The translations under genes were made by a program, and so were the position numbers. From Hydrotalea sp. (lineage in GTDB: Bacteria; Bacteroidota; Bacteroidia; Chitinophagales; Chitinophagaceae), in the NCBI GenBank assembly GCA_022402565.1, contig JAKRSC010000025.1, positions 1 to 64,000 on the forward strand: a DNA stretch of 64,000 bases, in the 5' to 3' direction. The notes beneath the pieces were generated by a model, which saw only the letters and a program-made list of their open reading frames with translations, ran no database searches and was not told the DNA's origin. The first letter of the stretch is position 1; each line of letters begins with the position of its first letter. This document shows, in pieces, positions 9,423 through 16,558 of this stretch.

Positions 9423-10430
9423 ATGCAGCAATTACATGAAGTCTTGGTTGAAAAAGTAAATCAGAAAACAAAACCAATTGGTTCATTAGGCAGATTAGAA
9501 GAACTTGCTATACAAATTGGATTGATTCAACAAACTGTTTCACCTACAATTAAAAACCCCCACATTGTTGTATTTGCAGGAGATCATGGAATAGCTGCTA
9601 CGGGTTTGGTGAATCCCTTTCCACAGGAAGTTACCACACAAATGGTCTATAATTTTGTACAAGGTGGGGCAGCTATTAATGTGTTTGCAAAACTTCATGA
9701 AGTTGGCTTATCAATAGTTGATGCAGGTGTTGCTACAGAATTTCCTGCTGAATTACCCATCATTCATGCTTCTATTGCAAAGGGAACGAAAAATTATTTG
9801 ACAGACTTTGCAATGACCGAATTACAAGCTAATGAAGCAATTGAAAAAGGTAGAACAATTGTTCAAGAAATTTATAACACCGGATGTAATACAATTGGTT
9901 TTGGCGAGATGGGCATCGGCAACAGCTCTTCGGCCGCACTAATTATGTCGAATGTGTTACAAGTTCCAATAGAAGAATGTGTGGGCGCTGGAACCGGGGC
10001 AAATATTGAGCGGAAACTTAATACACTCAGACAAGTTTATCAATTTCACAAACTAGAAACAAACAACTATTCCCCAATTGAATTATTACAAAGAATTGGC
10101 GGTTTTGAAATAGCTATGATGACAGGAGCATTTTTGGAAGCTTATTCAAAAGGTATGCTCATTTTAGTGGATGGCTTTATTGCAACTGCTGCATTTTTAT
10201 TAGCACATAAAACAACAAGCCAAATAAAAGATCATGCAGTTTTTGCTCATTGCAGTCATGAAAAGGGACATTCAAATATGCTGAACTATTTACATGCAAA
10301 ACCAGTCCTGCATTTAGACATGAGATTAGGTGAAGGAACAGGTGCGGCTTTGGTTATTCCCATTATTAAATCGGCCTGTGCTATGATCAATGAAATGGCT
10401 AGCTTTGAGTCTGCAGGTATTTCTTCTTAA
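9423..10430 (+). CDS. cobT: nicotinate-nucleotide:DMB phosphoribosyltransferase
   Basis: Activates the lower ligand 5,6-dimethylbenzimidazole to alpha-ribazole 5'-phosphate using nicotinate mononucleotide, in nucleotide-loop assembly of B12. Family landmarks are KTKPIGSLGRLEELA near residues 15-30, VFAGDHGIAATG (about 47-58), the glycine-rich GFGEMGIGNSSSAAL (about 160-175) and LDMRLGEGTGAAL near the C-terminus, whose glutamate aligns with the catalytic base. Length of 335 aa is close to that of enterobacterial CobT. Start at 9423 is chosen because the six upstream codons fall in the terminator after btuB. First of four close-packed cob genes. Confidence 0.95.
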   Translation: MQQLHEVLVEKVNQKTKPIGSLGRLEELAIQIGLIQQTVSPTIKNPHIVVFAGDHGIAATGLVNPFPQEVTTQMVYNFVQGGAAINVFAKLHEVGLSIVDAGVATEFPAELPIIHASIAKGTKNYLTDFAMTELQANEAIEKGRTIVQEIYNTGCNTIGFGEMGIGNSSSAALIMSNVLQVPIEECVGAGTGANIERKLNTLRQVYQFHKLETNNYSPIELLQRIGGFEIAMMTGAFLEAYSKGMLILVDGFIATAAFLLAHKTTSQIKDHAVFAHCSHEKGHSNMLNYLHAKPVLHLDMRLGEGTGAALVIPIIKSACAMINEMASFESAGISS

Positions 10431-10439
10431 AACTATTAT

Positions 10440-10721
10440 ATGGGAACAATTATTCATGCTGGGTTTCAATTAATTCCTTTACAAACCATTGATCCTGAGT
10501 ATTCTTTAGTTAACAAAGCCATTGAAGTAATTAAAGCTAGTGGATTAAGTTTTAAAATAACTCCTTTTGAAACAGTTGTAGCTGGTAGTTTTGAAGAAGT
10601 GCAGGCATTATTATCTTCAATTGAACAATTAACTAAAGAGCAAAGCATAACAGAATGGATTATCCAGTTAAGACTGCATGGCAAGCTTAATACTGATTTA
10701 TCACTAAGCCTAGAAGTATAA
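10440..10721 (+). CDS. MTH1187/YkoF-like thiamine-binding protein
   Basis: A 93-aa protein resembling the MTH1187/DUF77 family, a ferredoxin-like fold that in YkoF and relatives binds thiamine or its pyrimidine part. Visible features are the opening beta-strand IIHAGFQLIPL, the conserved TPFETVVAGSFEEVQALL segment (about residues 40-58) and a closing IIQLRLHGK strand. It sits ten bases after cobT and overlaps cobS by one base (TAATG), so it is translationally tied to lower-ligand assembly. No signal peptide is present, so it is cytoplasmic. A role in B12 synthesis is inference from position only; members of this family occur beside diverse cofactor genes. Confidence 0.7.
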   Translation: MGTIIHAGFQLIPLQTIDPEYSLVNKAIEVIKASGLSFKITPFETVVAGSFEEVQALLSSIEQLTKEQSITEWIIQLRLHGKLNTDLSLSLEV

Positions 10722-11509
10722 TGCGACATCAGATACATTTATTTCTTACAGCTTTAATGTTTTTCACTAGAATACCTATTCCTAAGATTCCTTATCATTC
10801 TAATATGCTACAAGAGAGTGCGCGCTATTTTACTTGGGTAGGTATACTGGTTGGAAGTATTACAGGATTAACATTCTATTTATCAAGCTTAGTTTTTTCT
10901 GTTGAATTTAGTATACTGCTTTCTATGCTTAGTTCTATTTGGGTGACTGGCGCTTTTCATGAAGATGGACTTGCGGACTGCTTTGATGCTTTTGGTGGCG
11001 GATGGAAAAAAGAACAGATCCTCACTATTATGAAAGATAGTAGATTGGGTACTTATGGTGTAATTGGATTAATAGCTAGTTTATCAATGAAGTTTTTACT
11101 TCTCCATGAATTAGTGCAGATTGTGTCCTTGTACTTACTACCTTTTATTCTCATTTCAGCTCACAGTATTTCTAGAGGAATGGCCATAGTAATAATGCAG
11201 ACATTGACTTATGTACAAGACATTGATAGTAGCAAAAGCAAACCCTTGGCAAACAGACAACTTACATTATCAGAATTAGTCATAGCCAGCGTTGGAATAA
11301 TATTACCATTATTGATTCTTATAGAAGAATCAAATCTGCAATTTGAACTTGCGATATCACTCATTCCAGTTTTAATGGGTGCACTATTTTTAGGAAGATA
11401 TTGGAAAAAATGGATTGGCGGTTATACTGGCGACTGCCTTGGTGCTACACAACAGATAACTGAACTAATCTTTTACTTCACCGTTGTATTGATATGGAAA
11501 TTCATTTAA
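10721..11509 (+). CDS. cobS: adenosylcobinamide-GDP ribazoletransferase
   Basis: Membrane-bound cobalamin synthase that joins adenosylcobinamide-GDP with alpha-ribazole or its phosphate in the last steps of B12 assembly. The 262-aa protein has about six hydrophobic segments and both family signatures: GAFHEDGLADCFDAFGGG with KDSRLGTYG after it (about 85-115), and GGYTGDCLGATQQ (about 230-242). The ATG overlaps the stop of the preceding gene by one base, and its own end overlaps cobC by 16 bases, indicating tight translational coupling. Divalent-metal aspartates of the first motif are present. Confidently assigned. Confidence 0.95.
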   Translation: MRHQIHLFLTALMFFTRIPIPKIPYHSNMLQESARYFTWVGILVGSITGLTFYLSSLVFSVEFSILLSMLSSIWVTGAFHEDGLADCFDAFGGGWKKEQILTIMKDSRLGTYGVIGLIASLSMKFLLLHELVQIVSLYLLPFILISAHSISRGMAIVIMQTLTYVQDIDSSKSKPLANRQLTLSELVIASVGIILPLLILIEESNLQFELAISLIPVLMGALFLGRYWKKWIGGYTGDCLGATQQITELIFYFTVVLIWKFI

Positions 11510-12096
11510 TTAGACATACTACACCTTTGGTTGAAAAAGGAATTTGCTATGGACAAACAGACTTAGATGTGACCAGCAGCTTCCATGAAGAGGCCCAAAA
11601 TATTTTTCAGCAAATTTCTCATTTCAATTACCAAAGTATTATTTCATCTCCTTTACAACGGTGTGCAAAGCTTGCTAGGCAATTGTTTCCAGAAAAAAAA
11701 GTATCCTTTGAACAATCAATAATGGAAATCAATTGTGGTAGTTGGGAAATGCAACATTGGGATGAAATTCCAAAGTCTGAATTAGACCCTTGGATGGCAG
11801 ACTTTGTAAATACACGCATCCCTCATGGAGAAAGCTATGTAGATATTTATGATCGTGTAACCCAGTTCTTCGAATCATTAGAGCCTTTACCTCAACCCAT
11901 AGCATTGGTTACACATGGCGGAGTTATAAGAAGTATTTTATCACATATCACTAAAACTCCATTGGAAAAATCTTTTGAAGCATTCTCCATACGTTACGGT
12001 TGTGTGGTGCAACTTACATTACAAAATAACAAGTGGGTTTACAACACCCTACACAATCCACAATTCGAAAAAGAACAACATCATCCTTCTAAATAA
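11494..12096 (+). CDS. cobC: alpha-ribazole phosphatase-like protein
   Basis: Histidine-phosphatase superfamily protein of 200 aa that probably removes the 5'-phosphate from alpha-ribazole phosphate or from cobalamin phosphate. The catalytic histidine is in LIRHTTP (H8) and CYGQTDLDV is the CobC-type continuation. The second histidine is in VTHGGVIRS (about residue 137), and the conserved arginine follows from SSPLQRC. It overlaps cobS by 16 bases and is last in the cob unit. Other phosphoglycerate-mutase-like phosphatases share these motifs, so the specific substrate rests on context. No CobU/CobP kinase is encoded nearby. Confidence 0.85.
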   Translation: MEIHLIRHTTPLVEKGICYGQTDLDVTSSFHEEAQNIFQQISHFNYQSIISSPLQRCAKLARQLFPEKKVSFEQSIMEINCGSWEMQHWDEIPKSELDPWMADFVNTRIPHGESYVDIYDRVTQFFESLEPLPQPIALVTHGGVIRSILSHITKTPLEKSFEAFSIRYGCVVQLTLQNNKWVYNTLHNPQFEKEQHHPSK

Positions 12097-12132
12097 TTTT
12101 ATTGGTCAACTTGCTTATAATATCTTTATGAT

Positions 12133-12711
12133 ATGTCATTTAGCATTGATCAACTTCTAACTGTCACTTTTACCCTATTTGCAGTAATTGATATTGTAGG
12201 TTCAATACCTCTTTTGATTTCTTTAAAAGACAAAATGGGTTCTATTAGAGAACTGCAAGCCACATTAATTTCGGGCGGCCTAATGATTTTATTTCTCTTC
12301 ATGGGGAAACCTATTTTAAACGTGCTAGGTGTGGATGTGCGCTCTTTTGCAGTAGGTGGTTCAATTGTAATTTTTCTACTAGGGTTAGAAATGGTTTTAG
12401 GACATGAAATTTTTAAGGGAGATAAAGATGCAAAAGCCGGAACTGTTGTTCCAATAGCATTCCCAATTATTGCAGGTAGCGGAACACTAACAACTATTAT
12501 GTCGCTTAAAGCCAACTTTGAAGAGATGTATATTTTAACAGGTATACTTCTCAACTTAATGATTGTATACATTGTTTTAAAGTCTTTAAAGTGGATAGAA
12601 AAAGTACTTGGCAAATCAGGATTAATTGCAGTTAGAAAATTTTTTGGAGTTATTTTATTAGCCATTGCAGTCAAAATATTTGGAAGTAATATTGCAGCAT
12701 TTGGAAAATAG
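12133..12711 (+). CDS. MarC-family integral membrane protein
   Basis: Inner-membrane protein of 192 aa with six predicted helices. The first helix FTLFAVIDIVGSIPLLISL and the segment VVPIAFPIIAGSGTLTTIMSL (about residues 112-132) are characteristic of the MarC/UPF0056 family. The family is widespread; its function is unknown, since an early link to multiple antibiotic resistance was not upheld. It follows cobC by 36 bases on the same strand and its end overlaps the next gene, so it may be read from the cob transcript, but no functional link with B12 is implied. Confidence 0.9.
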   Translation: MSFSIDQLLTVTFTLFAVIDIVGSIPLLISLKDKMGSIRELQATLISGGLMILFLFMGKPILNVLGVDVRSFAVGGSIVIFLLGLEMVLGHEIFKGDKDAKAGTVVPIAFPIIAGSGTLTTIMSLKANFEEMYILTGILLNLMIVYIVLKSLKWIEKVLGKSGLIAVRKFFGVILLAIAVKIFGSNIAAFGK

Positions 12712-13036
12712 ATTCTTTCATAAAGTACTTCAATTACTTACCAATTATTTTATTTGGTGTAAAGAAAATCTAGAATTGGTTTTCTGGATTGCAGCACTTT
12801 TCATTTTATTTTTTATGCCGTTTCAAGAGAATTTACCCTCTCTATGTGTTTACCACGCATTAGGGTGGGAAAATTGTTTTGGCTGTGGCATTGGAAGATC
12901 TATACATCACTGCTTACATGGGCAGTGGCATGAGTCATGGAACATGCATGTGTTCGGAATTCCTGCAACTTGTATTATATTTATAAGAATTATTCAAATC
13001 AGACCCAGAAAATCAACAATTCATGCAACAACCTAA
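12701..13036 (+). CDS. DUF2752-like membrane protein
   Basis: Small membrane protein of about 111 aa with two hydrophobic segments (WIAALFILFFMPF and GIPATCIIFIRII). Between them lies a variant of the DUF2752 motif: ENCFGCGIGRSIHHCLHGQW, resembling the usual CPGCGxTRA-type stretch. Function of the family is unknown. No ATG fits; the frame offers several TTG codons (12665, 12680, 12692, 12701). The one at 12701 overlaps marC by only 11 bases and is preferred, giving a start MENRFFHKVLQ. The start is therefore uncertain. It overlaps the TM2 gene by 14 bases. Confidence 0.7.
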   Translation: MENRFFHKVLQLLTNYFIWCKENLELVFWIAALFILFFMPFQENLPSLCVYHALGWENCFGCGIGRSIHHCLHGQWHESWNMHVFGIPATCIIFIRIIQIRPRKSTIHATT

Positions 13037-13382
13037 CTTAATTATGCTTGTTCCAGGAATGGAAGGCGAAGAGCTTGTTTACTTGCAATCAGTAACATCG
13101 CATTTAGATCCCGACCAACTACAGATGTTTGCGTCCTTATACAATGGCAAAAGAAAAAACAGTGATACCATTTTAATTGGTTGTTTAATTGGATTTGTAG
13201 CACTTGGTGGTATCCAGCGTTTTCTATTAAACCAGGTTGGAATGGGCCTTCTTTACCTATTTACAGCAGGGCTTTGCTTAATAGGGACAATAGTAGATAC
13301 GGTCAATTACAAGAAACTGACTTTCCAGTACAACCAAAAAATGGCTCAAGAAAGTTTAGCATTGATAGGGGTTTACAGATAA
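13023..13382 (+). CDS. TM2-domain protein
   Basis: A 119-aa membrane protein. The second half forms a TM2 domain: two helices (TILIGCLIGFVALGGIQRFLL and GMGLLYLFTAGLCLIGTIVD) joined by a short turn with the RFLLNQVGMGLLYL pattern typical of TM2 proteins, followed by a soluble tail. The N-terminal 45 residues are polar. TM2 protein functions are largely unknown in bacteria. It overlaps the DUF2752 gene by 14 bases; TM2 and DUF2752 genes are often paired in Bacteroidota. It is the last gene before tRNA-Arg. Confidence 0.8.
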   Translation: MQQPNLIMLVPGMEGEELVYLQSVTSHLDPDQLQMFASLYNGKRKNSDTILIGCLIGFVALGGIQRFLLNQVGMGLLYLFTAGLCLIGTIVDTVNYKKLTFQYNQKMAQESLALIGVYR

Positions 13383-13414
13383 ATTTCAGGCCTAAGCCCC
13401 TACTTTTGCTCCTC

Positions 13415-13486
13415 GGCCTCGTAGTACAATGGATAGTATGAGAGTTTCCGGAGCTCCAGATCCAGGTTCGATTCCTGGCGAGGCCA
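13415..13486 (+). tRNA. tRNA-Arg (anticodon CCG)
   Basis: A full 72-base cloverleaf can be drawn. The acceptor GGCCTCG pairs perfectly with CGAGGCC. The D arm is GTAC/GTAT with loop AATGGATA. The anticodon arm AGAGT/GCTCC has loop TTCCGGA, which puts CCG at positions 34-36 and an A-C mismatch at the outermost pair. The variable loop is AGAT, the T arm is CCAGG-TTCGATT-CCTGG, and the discriminator is A. CCA is not encoded. CCG reads the CGG arginine codon. It is immediately followed by the tandem array made from its own 3' end. Confidence 0.95.
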
Positions 13487-13491
13487 CTTTA

Positions 13492-13955
13492 GCTATTGCG
13501 AATTGCAACTCGAGCTATACTCTAATTACATTATTTCCAGGTCCCGACGCTAAGGTCGGGATGCTGACCTTTAGCGTCAGCATTCGATTCCTGGCGAGGC
13601 CACTTTAGCTATTGCGAATTGCAACTCGAGCTACACTCTAATTACATTATTTCCAGGTCCCGACGCTAAGGTCGGGATGCTGACCTTTAGCGTCAGCATT
13701 CGATTCCTGGCGAGGCCACTTTAGCTAATGCGAATTTCAACTCAGGCTACACTCCAATTACATTAATTCCAGGTCCCGACGCTGCGGTCGGGATGCTGAC
13801 CTTTAGCGTCAGCATTCGATTCCTGGCGAGGCCACTTTAGCTAATGCGAATTTCAACTCAGGCTACACTCCAATTACATTAATTCCAGGTCCCGACGCTG
13901 CGGTCGGGATGCTGACCTGTAGCGTCAGCATTCGATTCCTGGCGAGGCCACTTTA
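13492..13955 (+). repeat. four 116-bp tandem repeats built on the tRNA-Arg 3' end
   Basis: Four units of exactly 116 bp (13492-13607, 13608-13723, 13724-13839, 13840-13955). Every unit ends with TTCGATTCCTGGCGAGGCCA plus CTTTA, the same 25 bases that end the tRNA and its flank at 13467-13491. Units 1 and 2 differ by one base, units 3 and 4 by one base, and the pairs differ from each other at about ten positions (an AABB pattern). Each unit holds a TAGCT/AGCTA-type stem, then CCAGG, a 41-nt double hairpin and TTCGATTCCTGG. There is no reading frame of note and no integrase nearby. Origin and function are unknown. Confidence 0.97.
13542..13582 (+). other. 41-nt double-hairpin insert (first of four copies)
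   Basis: Copies lie at 13542-13582, 13658-13698, 13774-13814 and 13890-13930. Each has two abutting 7-bp stems, TCCCGAC/GTCGGGA and TGCTGAC/GTCAGCA, and sits exactly between the T-stem strand CCAGG and the T-loop TTCGATT of a tRNA-Arg T arm copy. The two loops (GCTAAG and CTTTAGC) are nearly complementary, so an alternative long stem GACGCTAAGGTC with GACCTTTAGCGTC is also possible. In copies 3-4 the first loop is GCTGCG. Confidence 0.9.
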
Positions 13956-14077
13956 ATCACTCCATTTTACAATTTTGACATAGAGCTGACTATCAATAGG
14001 TATTGATTTAAAAAAAAATAAGTATTAGTAAACTTTTGAACTTATTTGTTGTTGATTTTGGACGAAAAAAGAATCAA

Positions 14078-16558
14078 ATGCTCAACAAAATGCTCAAAAG
14101 ATTGGAACTGGTACAAATTTTTCGTTGTTTAACGCTAACTGTACTATGCTCTGCTCCTCTATTTCTATTTGCTCAACCTAAAGCAAGAATAGCTGGGACT
14201 ACAATAGATAAAAGCACACAACAAATCATTGCTGGTGCTACTGTTCGCTTACAAAACAGAAATGTTTCAACTACTTCTGATGAAAAAGGTCGCTTCGAAT
14301 TAAAAGAGGTACCTCCAGGAAGTGTTAACCTCGAAGTGACAGCTGTTGGTTATCAAAAGTTCATACTCAGCAATTTAGTAGTCACAACTGGTAATGATAT
14401 TGAATTACAAATTGAATTAGAACAAGCCATTAATCAACTTGAAGGAGTAGTTGTAAGTGGAAGAAGAAATACTGCCAGAGCTGCTACATTGGAAACCCCT
14501 TTGAGTGTTCAAAAATTAACTACAGAAGATATCAAAGCCAATCCAGGTGGAAACTTTGATATTAGTCGTGTTATTCAATCCTTACCCGGAGTAGGAGGTG
14601 GTGTTGGCGGTGGTGGATTTAGAAACGATATCATCATTCGGGGTGGTGCTCCAAGTGAAAATGTTTTTTATTTAGACGGAATTGAAATTCCTATTATCAA
14701 TCACTTTGGCACACAGGGAAGTGGAGGTGGACCACAAGGCATTTTGAATGTCAGTTTTATTGAAGAAGCAAAAGTTACAACATCGGCTTTTGAAGCTAGA
14801 TACGACAATGCATTAAGTTCTGTATTTCAGTTCAAGCAGAAAAATGGAAACCCCAATCGTTTACAAGGAAATATTAGATTAAGCGCTACCGAATTAGCCG
14901 CAACATTTGATGGTCCTTTAAGCAAAAAGACCACCTTTTTAGCTAGCGCAAGAAGAAGCTACTTACAGCTTCTTTTCCAAGCAATTGACCTCCCCATTCG
15001 TCCTAATTATTGGGATTTTCAATTTAAATCAACAACCAAAATCAACGATAAAACCACTTTGTCCATTTTGGGGATAGGTGCAATTGATGAGTTTAGATTT
15101 GCTGCACCTAGAGAAGCAACACCTGAAAAATTATATGCAATAAACAGCAACCCTATCATTAACCAGTGGAATTATACATTTGGAATTAGTTTGAAAAGAT
15201 TGACTTCAAAGGGATTTTGGAATCTATCACTGAGTAGAAATAGCTTAGACAACCAAGCAGATCGCTATGAAGACAATGAGAACCCAACAGAAAATCAGCG
15301 CACACTTTTAATCAATAGTAGAGAAACGGAGAACAAATTAAGATGGGACATGAACACCCAAATGAATGATTGGAAAATTAGTTATGGTGTTACTGCTCAG
15401 TTAGTAGAGTTTGATAACCGCTTTTTTCAAAGATTCAGGCCTGCACTAACAGATAATCAGGGAAACATTATCCAAAATGCTGTTACATTCAATAGTAACT
15501 CAGACCTCAATTTTTTGAGATACGGTGGATTCCTTCAAGCTGGAAAAAGATTCTTTAATAACAGATTAGGTTTTAATGCTGGTATACGACTTGATGGAAA
15601 CAATCTCAATAACAGTGAAGCAAATCCACTTAAACAGTTTAGTCCAAGGTTTAGTGTATCCTACGCAATTGCGGAAAAGTGGAATATTAATGCGAGCTAT
15701 GGTACCTACTATCGTTTACCATCTTTCACACAAATGGCTTTTATTCAGCAAACCGGAAATACAAGTCAAGTAAATCCTGCTGCATATATTCAGAGCAACC
15801 ATTATGTTGCTGGTGTTGAGTTTTTAAAAAGCAGCCAAACAAGGTTCACATTAGAAGGGTTCTTTAAGCAATATAATAACTACCCAGTAAGTATTTTAGA
15901 TGGAATTAGCTTAGCTAATAAAGGAACAGAGTTTGGTGCAATTGGTAACGAACCCATTGTTCAAAACGGAAAAGGCAGAGCTTATGGAATTGAGTTCTTC
16001 GCCCAACAAAAGCTAACAAAACGCTTCTTCGGTATATTAAGTTACACTTGGTATAAATCTGAGTTTACTGATCTTACAGGTAAATACGTAAGAGCAAGCT
16101 GGGATAACAGACATTTATTAAGTGTAACATGGGGTTATAAATTTAATAACAATTGGGAACTTGGATTGAAGTTCAGGTATCAGGGTCCAGCTCCATTTAC
16201 TCCGTTCGATTTAGAAGCAAGTCAAAGAAACTTCTTAACACTAGGCAATGGTATTTTAGATTTCTCAAGAACCAACACACAGCAACTACAAGCATTCCAT
16301 GCAAGTGATGTAAGAATTGATAAAAAGTGGAATTTCAGAAGATTTACTTTAAATCTATTTTTGGATGTTCAAAACTGGTACGCAGCAATGAATCCTGGCT
16401 TACCTCAATTTACGTTTAGAAGAAATGATGCTAATACTGCTTTCTTAACTACAGATGGGCAGCCAATTCAGCAAAATGGAAGCAATGCGATTCCTTTTAT
16501 ACTTGCCAATAATGATGTAAGTGTACTACCTACACTTGGATTTATTGTAGAGTTTTAA
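14078..16558 (+). CDS. TonB-dependent receptor with carboxypeptidase-regulatory domain
   Basis: Outer-membrane TonB-dependent transporter, 826 aa. A signal peptide (about residues 15-34, ending LFLFAQ) is followed by a CarboxypepD_reg-like beta-sandwich (about 36-115, ARIAGTTIDKSTQQIIAGAT and DEKGRFELKEVPPGSVNLEV). The plug (about 130-240) includes QSLPGVGGGVGGGGFRNDI and FYLDGIEIPIINHFG, and the barrel closes with GFIVEF. No SusD-like gene accompanies it, so it is not a standard glycan-uptake pair; the substrate is unknown. The ATG at 14078 is preferred to a TTG 14 codons upstream because it gives a compact signal peptide. Its stop overlaps that of the converging caspase-like gene by four bases. 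Confidence 0.9.
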   Translation: MLNKMLKRLELVQIFRCLTLTVLCSAPLFLFAQPKARIAGTTIDKSTQQIIAGATVRLQNRNVSTTSDEKGRFELKEVPPGSVNLEVTAVGYQKFILSNLVVTTGNDIELQIELEQAINQLEGVVVSGRRNTARAATLETPLSVQKLTTEDIKANPGGNFDISRVIQSLPGVGGGVGGGGFRNDIIIRGGAPSENVFYLDGIEIPIINHFGTQGSGGGPQGILNVSFIEEAKVTTSAFEARYDNALSSVFQFKQKNGNPNRLQGNIRLSATELAATFDGPLSKKTTFLASARRSYLQLLFQAIDLPIRPNYWDFQFKSTTKINDKTTLSILGIGAIDEFRFAAPREATPEKLYAINSNPIINQWNYTFGISLKRLTSKGFWNLSLSRNSLDNQADRYEDNENPTENQRTLLINSRETENKLRWDMNTQMNDWKISYGVTAQLVEFDNRFFQRFRPALTDNQGNIIQNAVTFNSNSDLNFLRYGGFLQAGKRFFNNRLGFNAGIRLDGNNLNNSEANPLKQFSPRFSVSYAIAEKWNINASYGTYYRLPSFTQMAFIQQTGNTSQVNPAAYIQSNHYVAGVEFLKSSQTRFTLEGFFKQYNNYPVSILDGISLANKGTEFGAIGNEPIVQNGKGRAYGIEFFAQQKLTKRFFGILSYTWYKSEFTDLTGKYVRASWDNRHLLSVTWGYKFNNNWELGLKFRYQGPAPFTPFDLEASQRNFLTLGNGILDFSRTNTQQLQAFHASDVRIDKKWNFRRFTLNLFLDVQNWYAAMNPGLPQFTFRRNDANTAFLTTDGQPIQQNGSNAIPFILANNDVSVLPTLGFIVEF

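Noticed and set aside
12150-12674. 174-aa antisense frame across marC
   Set aside because: Exact shadow of the marC coding sequence; composition is that of a reverse frame and marC itself is clearly conserved.
13181-13441. 86-aa frame overlapping the TM2 gene and the tRNA
   Set aside because: Runs out of frame through the TM2 gene and into the tRNA; no protein features.
13487-13960. CRISPR-like repeat array
   Set aside because: Units are contiguous 116-bp tandem copies with no variable spacers, and no cas genes are present.
13415-14077. Integrated phage or ICE attachment site pair
   Set aside because: Tandem tRNA-end copies suggest integration, but there is no integrase, excisionase or cargo between them; kept only as a hypothesis in the findings.
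14078-16558. SusC-type glycan importer
   Set aside because: There is no SusD partner, the neighbour is a peptidase-like gene, and size is below typical SusC.
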